A stretch of DNA of 64,000 nucleotides from Larix kaempferi. Lineage: Eukaryota; Streptophyta; Pinopsida; Pinales; Pinaceae. Positions 58,087 through 64,000 of the stretch are shown here, piece by piece; positions within the stretch are counted from its first letter, which is position 1, and every line of letters starts with the position of its first letter. A model generated the notes under the pieces. It was not told the origin of the DNA and ran no database searches. It was given only the letters and a program-made list of their open reading frames with translations. The DNA lies in NCBI GenBank assembly GCA_027924585.1, contig BSBM01000307.1, positions 10,438,001 to 10,502,000 on the forward strand. The letters run 5' to 3'. A program made the translations under genes and the position numbers.

Positions 58087-58102
58087 ACAATCAAGTAATG
58101 TT

Positions 58103-58400
58103 ATCAAACCAAGCAGTAAAAACAAACAAAACAAATAATAAACAATCAAAGAAGCATATTTACAAAATTACGAATAGGGGCCCTTAAAATTTGTGATATT
58201 TTAAAAGGGGATTGTTGGGGTGTCAACACCACTATGAACTGAGAGTTCTTCTTACTCTCCTACTCGTCCTCAAGAGTCATCTCATACCAACTCGGTCTCC
58301 TCACAGAGTTGGAAGAATCCTCTACACTGATTGCTACCACTGCTGTCAATGATTCTGACCTCCCACCAGACTCAACATCCACAGGATGACCCAATACTCA
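58103..58400. other. Junction between the LINE and element F
   Basis: The first 100 bp are AT-rich. From about 58230 the minus strand reads VEDSSNSVRRPSWYEMTLED, which resembles a copia linker region normally far downstream in pol. Element F may therefore have lost most of integrase by deletion. Confidence 0.4.
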
Positions 58401-58751
58401 TTAATTCCTATCGTATCTAATTCCTAGTAATCTTGATACACCCATGCCCTCCCTCACTGGATACATAATAACATGTCCTTCCAAGTGAAGTATCGCATAC
58501 TCGTCATCTTCTAGAGCTAGCACTGAGAGCAAGTTCTTTTTCAGCTCTGGAACAAGCAACACTCTACCAACCTCTAGATAACCTCTAGACTCGAGTTGGA
58601 ATAGAACACTTCTAACTCCTTCTACTACATGGGTGCCAACATACCCATCCTTTGTAATTATAACTCTGTCTATATATTTCAACTCTAGGAACATAGCTCT
58701 TATTCTCGTCATATGGTGTGTTGCTTCGCCATCTATGTAGTGTCCAAACAC
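58401..58751 (-). pseudogene. pol: Protease to pre-integrase region (element F)
   Basis: YIDGEATHHMTRIRAMFLEL corresponds to the copia protease active site, where the usual DSG(A/C) reads DGEA, so the site is changed. VLLVPELKKNLLSVLALEDD and ILHLEGHVIMYPV follow in standard order. Confidence 0.75.
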
Positions 58752-58755
58752 TCAA

Positions 58756-59055
58756 CTACATTGTTTCTTGAAATAATTGAGACAAACGAGAATTCCTTCT
58801 CAAATTCTTCGCATACTCTTCCACTTCAGTTGAAGTGGCAATCTCAATCACTTCTTTCTTCTTGTTCTTCTTTTTGTTGGGACACTGCCCAACATAATGA
58901 CCATATGTCTGGAAAGCAAAGCATCTCACCTTGCTCATATCCTTCTTGGAATTGGATCCACTAAATCCCTTTGTCTTCTTACCCTTTGTTGAAAGGGAAA
59001 CATTCTCCTCATCATCACCTTTATGCTTTCCTATGTGAGTGGAGCTAGATCTCAA
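58756..59055 (-). pseudogene. gag: gag C-terminus with degenerate knuckle (element F)
   Basis: Lys-rich, containing CFAFQTYGHYVGQC, a zinc knuckle whose second Cys is Phe. It is followed by KKKNKKKEVIEIATSTEVEE leading toward the protease. Confidence 0.7.
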
Positions 59056-59083
59056 CTCCTCTTATATAAAGTTTTCCCAAGTT

Positions 59084-59587
59084 CTAGTCCTTGTCAGCAT
59101 GTTCTCTCTGGAGACAACTATACGTACAAAATCTTGCCATGGTTGTGAGAAGCCATTCAATCAGAATCTCACCAACAACCCCAAACTCATCATGTACTTG
59201 TGTAATGCAAGTCAGGTATGATGAAACATTGTCAGTCTTGGTCATTTTAGTGTCCCTTAGCTTCTCCCTCAAAACCATTTTCTAGTTTTGATTATCAATT
59301 TTTAACAACTTTATCATAGCAACCCACATCTCATAGGCATTAGTCTTATTGGTCACATGAGGCATGATGTGGTCTTTCATTGCATCAAGAAGAATGCGCT
59401 TTTCCTTAACATTCATCCAGTTGTACTCATCCAAAAGAACAGGATCAATAGGAATGGTGTAAACTTCCTTGGTTATCTCCCATGGACCAAGGTCCTCTAG
59501 CAACAAGAAGACCCTCTCCTTCCATGGCATGAAGTTCTCTGCACCCACAATTCTATCCTCATATCGCAATCCAAGCGTCAAAGGCAT
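59084..59587 (-). pseudogene. gag: gag N-terminal part (element F)
   Basis: Two frames: 59587-59282 (LRYEDRIVGAENFMPWKERV, KRILLDAMKDHIMPHVTNKT) and 59278-59084 (MVLREKLRDTKMTKTDNVSS, YLTCITQVHDEFGVVGEI), separated by a stop at 59282. It is homologous to the gag of element A. Confidence 0.8.
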
Positions 59588-59730
59588 CTAGGCTTAGACC
59601 AACCAACAATATGGTCAACTCTCGGCAATTCACTTGTTGGCCACTATGTCAAAAAATCAATTCTCAATTGTACTTCTCAGCAGTCACACTCTTGCATCTG
59701 CAACTGTCACAAATAGTCCACTATCAAACT

Positions 59731-59743
59731 GGCTCTAATACCA
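59731..59743 (-). promoter_or_regulatory. PBS of element F
   Basis: The minus strand reads TGGTATTAGAGCC directly after the LTR. Confidence 0.85.
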
Positions 59744-60360
59744 TGAAATAAATCTGTCCTTAAACATTGAGTTTAGATTTCACTAATCTGATTTAAAACT
59801 CATTTAATCACTTAACAATTCTCTAGTCTTAGTCTTCTACAGTCATAAGAAAAAAATTCAAAGCATATCACATGCTCACTTTCCCTGTAACAGTAAGCCA
59901 AAACACACATGTTAAGAACATTTGCAGAGGTAATAACTTAGGAACAACATACTGAAATGAATCATTTAACACATTCAATTGGTCAACAGACCCTGGAAAA
60001 ACCCCCTAGGGGGAAAACCATTCCAAGGAATTTTATTGACCATGGTGGGAAGGACTTTGAGTGTACAATAGTAGACCTTTCAAATCATAATACACATGGC
60101 ACAATGCACTATTACTATGCATAATTCACTTAGAAAACAATATACTTTTTCTATTGACATGCTTGTATAGTACAGCCTCAACACTAGTAGCATAATACCT
60201 TGAAAACTGTGCATAAAAGAAACATTAAATAACAACAAAAATCACATTGAATTTTGTGCCCACGGGATGCCTCGAATTTTGTGCAAATTTAGGCTATACA
60301 TACCACCCCTTTCTTAGTTTTACAGTCTTCAATAGTTGTTGTACGAACATACCTCTTTTT
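59744..60360 (-). repeat. 5' LTR of element F, cut by element G
   Basis: Starts TGAAATAAATCTG on the plus strand and matches 25480-26130 in order. It stops where the TGTTGA end of element G begins; the rest should lie beyond the right edge of the window. Confidence 0.75.
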
Positions 60361-60890
60361 TGTTGATGTTGTAGCTTCAGGAGGTCTCCTGAACAAGTCG
60401 GCCCCAAAGAAAAAAAAAATAATGAATAAGCATTTTTATATTGAAGTGAACCAAGTTGGCCCCACAAGGTGAAAAATACAACCACAAGAAAGGTATAAAT
60501 ATAAGCTTTCCTCACTTATTCTCATAAATAAATTTTTTCCACTCTCCTACACAAGTGCACAAGAGAGAAGAAGAAGGACAAAGCAAAATAAGAAGACTAA
60601 TTCTTGGGTTTGTTATCTTTGGGAGAGATTCTTCTTTATCTCTAGTTTTTGTCATAGAGTCTATTTATGTGACTGCTCTTATATCTGGGTTTACATGATG
60701 ATGTACTATGTATCGTAAATTAAATATCTTCATAAGAAAGGTTGTTGGGTTTATCTTCCCTCGTGTAGAAGGGTTTCCCAAGATAAAAATCTTTGTGTCT
60801 TTTTGTTTATGTGCATGGTTATCTTTCAGTGATCCTTACTTATTTATGTTGCAAGTAATTGAAATTATATTGCTATATTAAAATTCAACA
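60361..60890 (+). repeat. 5' LTR of element G
   Basis: 530 bp from TGTTGATGTT to AAATTCAACA, with TGTTGA/TCAACA terminal inverted match. TATAAATATAAG near 60494 is a TATA box. Its partner is outside the window. Confidence 0.75.
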
Positions 60891-60904
60891 TGGTATTAGA
60901 GTAG
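60891..60904 (+). promoter_or_regulatory. PBS of element G
   Basis: TGGTATTAGAGTAG directly follows the LTR. Confidence 0.8.
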
Positions 60905-60939
60905 TACTGAATAGAGACCATTGCTAGAAACGGTAAGTA

Positions 60940-61380
60940 CCAACTAGGGCTTCCAAGTTTGAAAGGAGGTTTTTGGAGATCCCCTTAGTAGGGTGCACTT
61001 ATTTGTGGAGACAAATCTCAATTTTGTGAAATTTCAATTTTGACCTAGTTTCTACCATAATCAAGGAACTAGGGCTTCCGGGACTAGACACTTATGTCCA
61101 TATATTGATATTGAAAGTAGTACTATTGAACTCTCCCTAGGAGGGCACACCTATGGAAGCAAATTTCATATTCGAGAAATTTCAATTTTACATGTTCTCT
61201 ACCTGAACTGGGAAACTAGGGCTTCCAGTTTTGAGTTGTTCCGTCCACAGAATTAACTGAGAAATAGTGTCTTGGAAATCTTCTCAGGAGGGTGCATATT
61301 TCTTTGAGATCAGATTTTTCATTTGACAAACTTCAATCTTGACCTAGATCCTGCTAGAGTTTCTGGACTAGACCTCGGAT
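60940..61380 (+). repeat. Diverged tandem repeats in the leader of G
   Basis: Three copies, plus a partial fourth, of a unit starting ACTAGGGCTTCC (60943, 61068, 61215). Each is followed by a GGAGGGTGCA-like block, CAAATTTC and AATTTCAATTTT. Period about 125-150 bp. Confidence 0.7.
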
Positions 61381-61392
61381 TTCAACATTTGA

Positions 61393-61596
61393 CAAGTTTG
61401 TTTCAGAAAAGAAGACAAGTTGTATGGTGTGCAAAAGAAGAAGAAGAATATTTCAAAGATGAAGTGTTACAATTGTCACACATTCAATCACCTTGCTTAT
61501 CAGTGTCCTCAAAGGAATAGAAAGAAACATGCAATTGTTGTCAAAGAACTTCCACCTCAAAAAAAAACCAAGGATGAAGACTTCATAAAGATCTAA
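61393..61596 (+). pseudogene. gag: gag knuckle fragment (element G)
   Basis: The frame 61393-61596 contains MKCYNCHTFNHLAYQC, a canonical C-x2-C-x4-H-x4-C zinc knuckle, followed by a basic stretch (RNRKKHAIVV). The N-terminal gag domain is not present upstream, where the leader repeats lie. Confidence 0.75.
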
Positions 61597-62960
61597 AAGT
61601 TCAGAACTTAACTAAAGTGTTTTGAGGACTTCAGTGATCCCTGCAAGGAGGCATAGATCAAGAGGGAGCCAACAAAACACATGAAACATAAGTATTTGTA
61701 TTTGAACTGTCATTTGACTTATTCCTTAAATTTCTAAGTGTTTTGGATAGATTTAAAGGATATTGTTCATAATAGTTCTATGCATATATGTGATACTACA
61801 TATTAGAATTCTCTATTCTTAGAATAAGGAAGTGTGTTATGCATGTTATGAAAGTTGTTTTCGTGCATTTACATGATGGGATTAATGAACAGTAGGGTCA
61901 TGTTATATGTTATGTAAGTAATATATAGTGTTGCACATCATCCTATGAGCCCTTAATGGAGCTAGTCTAGGATGAAACCTCTTTGATAACATGCTGAGAG
62001 AAGTGCACACTCTTGATAGCGTGTTCTAGTGGAGATGGAAGGCATCCAAATATTTACCGAGTATGTTGCGATATGGATGGGTGTTGTGCTAAATCATTGG
62101 CTAAGATGCTAAATCCCCTTGAATGGTTACATAATTGTGTGAACTATGTCATTATGCATACGAAATTGTCATTGCATTGAAATGTCAATACGATTTGATT
62201 GAATTTCATGATTATGTAATGTTTCCAACCATTTGACTGAATTTGACTTGTAGGAAAGACCATGTTCTATGACCTACAAGAGAAGGATGCTGAGACTTGT
62301 TCCGGAGAATAAGTGATGATTGTTCCGCAGTAACAACAGATCTAGTACATTCAGTCATATGTGGACCCATGACCCACAAGTCTAGAGGATCTCATATGGA
62401 GACTGGTGGTTGGGAGCAGGAGGTTCCAACGAATGTTGGACTCTCTACTAAAGGTGTTCATCCTTCTGATGATTATGAGGAGTTGTAGATAGTAGCAAGA
62501 GATGAGGTCTCTAGATTTCATCAGTTACTTTAGCATGCTACTTGAGATGTGGGGACCACATGAGGAGCATTTATCTTCTAGTTAGAGTGAGGACAGAATC
62601 TAGAGTGTTACATGTGTCATATTTGAGAGTTCTTTTTCTCTTTGGTCTAGTGGAATTTTGAGGAGGTGCAGTATAGATCTACTTAGTTGGAGCAAAGGAT
62701 GCACTCAGATTCACCAGTGCAGATACTAATAGAGCCATATGCAGAGTTGCAGAAGGAGTCTACAACACAGATCCAGAGGGATTCTGGAGTGACATCCTGT
62801 GAGTAGGAGGCTCATCTCAATATACTTATTTGATGAGAGATGACACAGAAGGAGGAAAGTGTTCAAATGCAAATGGATCAGGGTGCCCCGAGCTTCAAGA
62901 CGGATTTTTTTAGCATTAGGCATACATTCCCCCCTGTATTGATATCTTGAGGATATTTCA
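61597..62960 (+). other. Decayed interior of element G
   Basis: No protease, integrase or RT core recognised. A short frame at 62297-62488 (GPMTHKSRGSHMETGGWEQE) and the text MMDSKFMATSMTT from 62961 resemble scraps of the copia linker and of the end of RT. Confidence 0.4.
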
Positions 62961-63008
62961 ATGATGGACAGCAAATTCATGGCTACATCGATGACCACAT
63001 ATTTGATT

Positions 63009-63647
63009 TGCAGTGAATGCACTTAGCCAATTTATGAGTGATCTGAGGAAAATGCATTGGGTAGTTACTAAGCATGTATTGATATACTTGCATGGCATAG
63101 TGGGATATGGCCTGATATATGCTTCCAGTGTTGACATGAGATTATAAGGCTACTTTGATTCCAATTGGGCAAGGAGTGCAAGAAGAGCACCTCCGAGTGT
63201 TGCTTCAGTTTTGGGTCTGTTGCAGTGATTTCCTGGTGTAGCAGGAAGCATACTTCTATGGAACTAAGTACAATAGAGGCTGATTACATTGCAGTATGTG
63301 TGGTAGTTCGAGAAGCAGTATGTGTGGTAGTTCGAGAAGCAATATGGCTTCAGAATCTCCTTGTTGAATTGTTTAGTCAGATGAAAGAGTCGATCTTGAT
63401 TCACTATGACAATCAGAGCTATATGCATCTTTTAGTGAATCTAGTATTTCATGACAAGTTTAAGCATGTGGAGATGCAATACCATTACATCTGAGACATG
63501 GTGTGGAGGGGAGAACTCTAGATCCAGTATATTCCTACATATAAGTTTAAATTTCCGACATTCTCCCCAAGCCTCTCACCAAGGTGAAGTTTGTGTACTT
63601 CTGTGACAGCCTTGGAGTGGTGGAGAATGTCTCCCTCATTCAGAGGA
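63009..63647 (+). pseudogene. pol: copia RNase H and end of pol (element G)
   Basis: From about 63009 the frame reads NALSQFMSDLRKMHWVVTKH and YFDSNWARSA, where the catalytic Asp of a DxDWAG motif reads Asn. It continues MELSTIEADYIAVC, IHYDNQSYMHL, FHDKFKHVEMQYHYI and after stops KFVYFCDSLGVVENV. A 24-bp in-frame tandem duplication repeats AVCVVVRE at 63290-63340. Stops occur near 63147 and 63492. Confidence 0.8.
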
Positions 63648-63748
63648 AGAATGGATGTTGTAGCATCAATGAGAAATTCTCCCTAAGACAAGGAGAATGG
63701 TGTGACTCTCCTTTGAGAGGGAGAGAGAGGGAGATGACTATTCTAGAC

Positions 63749-63885
63749 GATACTCCTCGATGGACTGAGTTGAGTTTCTATGAGATGTCATACTCCTCGA
63801 TGGACTAAGTTGAGTTGATCTATGATACTCCTCGATGGACTGAGTTGATTTAGTATGAGACATGACTCTTCTCGATGGACTGAAT
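63749..63885 (+). repeat. 35-40-bp tandem repeat
   Basis: Four copies of a unit with core ACTCCTCGATGGACTGAGTT, starting near 63749, 63789, 63824 and 63863. They follow pol of element G. Confidence 0.8.
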
Positions 63886-63905
63886 TCTATTGGTATGAGT
63901 CTCTG

Positions 63906-64000
63906 GGTTGGTGCCCAACATCCATTGGGGTGTATCCCATGTGGTTGGGTTAACTTGTCACTAGGTTGGTTCTCAACATCCATTGGGGTGTAGCCCGTGT
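63906..64000 (+). repeat. 58-bp direct repeat at the window end
   Basis: CAACATCCATTGGGGTGTA occurs in two units starting at 63906 and 63964. The second is cut by the window edge, so more copies may follow. Confidence 0.7.

Larger units (their letters stand above)
58401..60360 (-). mobile_element. Copia element F, 5' part
   Basis: Reverse strand, reading right to left: LTR (truncated at 60360 by element G), PBS, gag, knuckle and protease region. Integrase and RT are absent on the left. The family is the same group as element A by gag sequence. Confidence 0.8.
60361..64000 (+). mobile_element. Copia element G, 5' part, continues past the window
   Basis: Forward LTR, PBS, repeat-bearing leader, gag knuckle and RNase H end of pol, all decayed. 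Most of pol between gag and RNase H is missing. Tandem repeats follow pol near the window end. Confidence 0.75.

Noticed and set aside
58190-58230. AAAAGGGGAT followed by TGTTGGGG, resembling a forward polypurine tract and LTR start
   Set aside because: The sequence after it reads as reverse-strand copia coding text and no LTR end or partner copy is visible.

Overview
The window is a stack of nested retrotransposons from a large plant nuclear genome. The evidence is Ty1/copia and Ty3/gypsy polyproteins, an L1-type LINE whose ORF2 ends in an RNase H, primer-binding sites complementary to plant initiator tRNA-Met or tRNA-Arg, a plant mobile domain (PMD) gene, and long AT-rich non-coding DNA. 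A conifer or other gymnosperm would fit, but nothing here proves it. I see no intact host gene, rRNA, tRNA or CRISPR array. Nearly every reading frame is TE-derived and most are broken.

Layout from left to right. (1) 1-15497: an older LTR element (O) with a coiled-coil ORF and a 3' LTR is split by a Tat-type Ty3 element (904-13346; 1045-bp LTRs, GATGG target-site duplication). The Tat element keeps gag, protease and an archaeal-type RNase H but has no reverse transcriptase or integrase. It carries an antisense PMD gene that still has an in-frame GT-AG intron. (2) 15880-16628: a reverse-strand copia-type LTR with its PBS. (3) 16991-22551: a complete but decayed reverse-strand copia element (B; TSD TATTT). 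(4) 23687-26748: a copia 5' LTR with PBS and gag start (A), cut by a reverse LTR of a related family. (5) 27667-39355: a non-autonomous LTR element (C; 2.2-kb LTRs, TSD CAAAA) carrying an unrecognised acidic ORF with a duplicated protein module. C is interrupted by a deleted Ty3 chromovirus-like element (D, 30435-34948, TSD ATGTA). (6) 40820-58086: a full-length L1-type LINE (16-bp TSD) interrupted by a young Sirevirus-like copia element (E, 45700-56337, TSD GGAGT) whose gag-pol is broken only by two TAG codons. (7) 58401-60360: 5' half of a reverse copia element (F) related to A. (8) 60361-64000: a forward copia element (G) inserted in the LTR of F and running off the window.

How the parts work together: O, C and the LINE are hosts for the Tat element, D and E respectively, so order of insertion can be read directly. 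The Tat element, C and D have good LTRs, PBSs, polypurine tracts and TSDs but lack polymerase or integrase modules, so they must have been copied by enzymes from other elements. The most unusual content is (a) the C-element ORF at 34949-36896, (b) the spliced antisense PMD gene, and (c) a GCGCTACT/AGTAGCGC hairpin motif found in the LTRs, the leader and the antisense intron of the Tat element.
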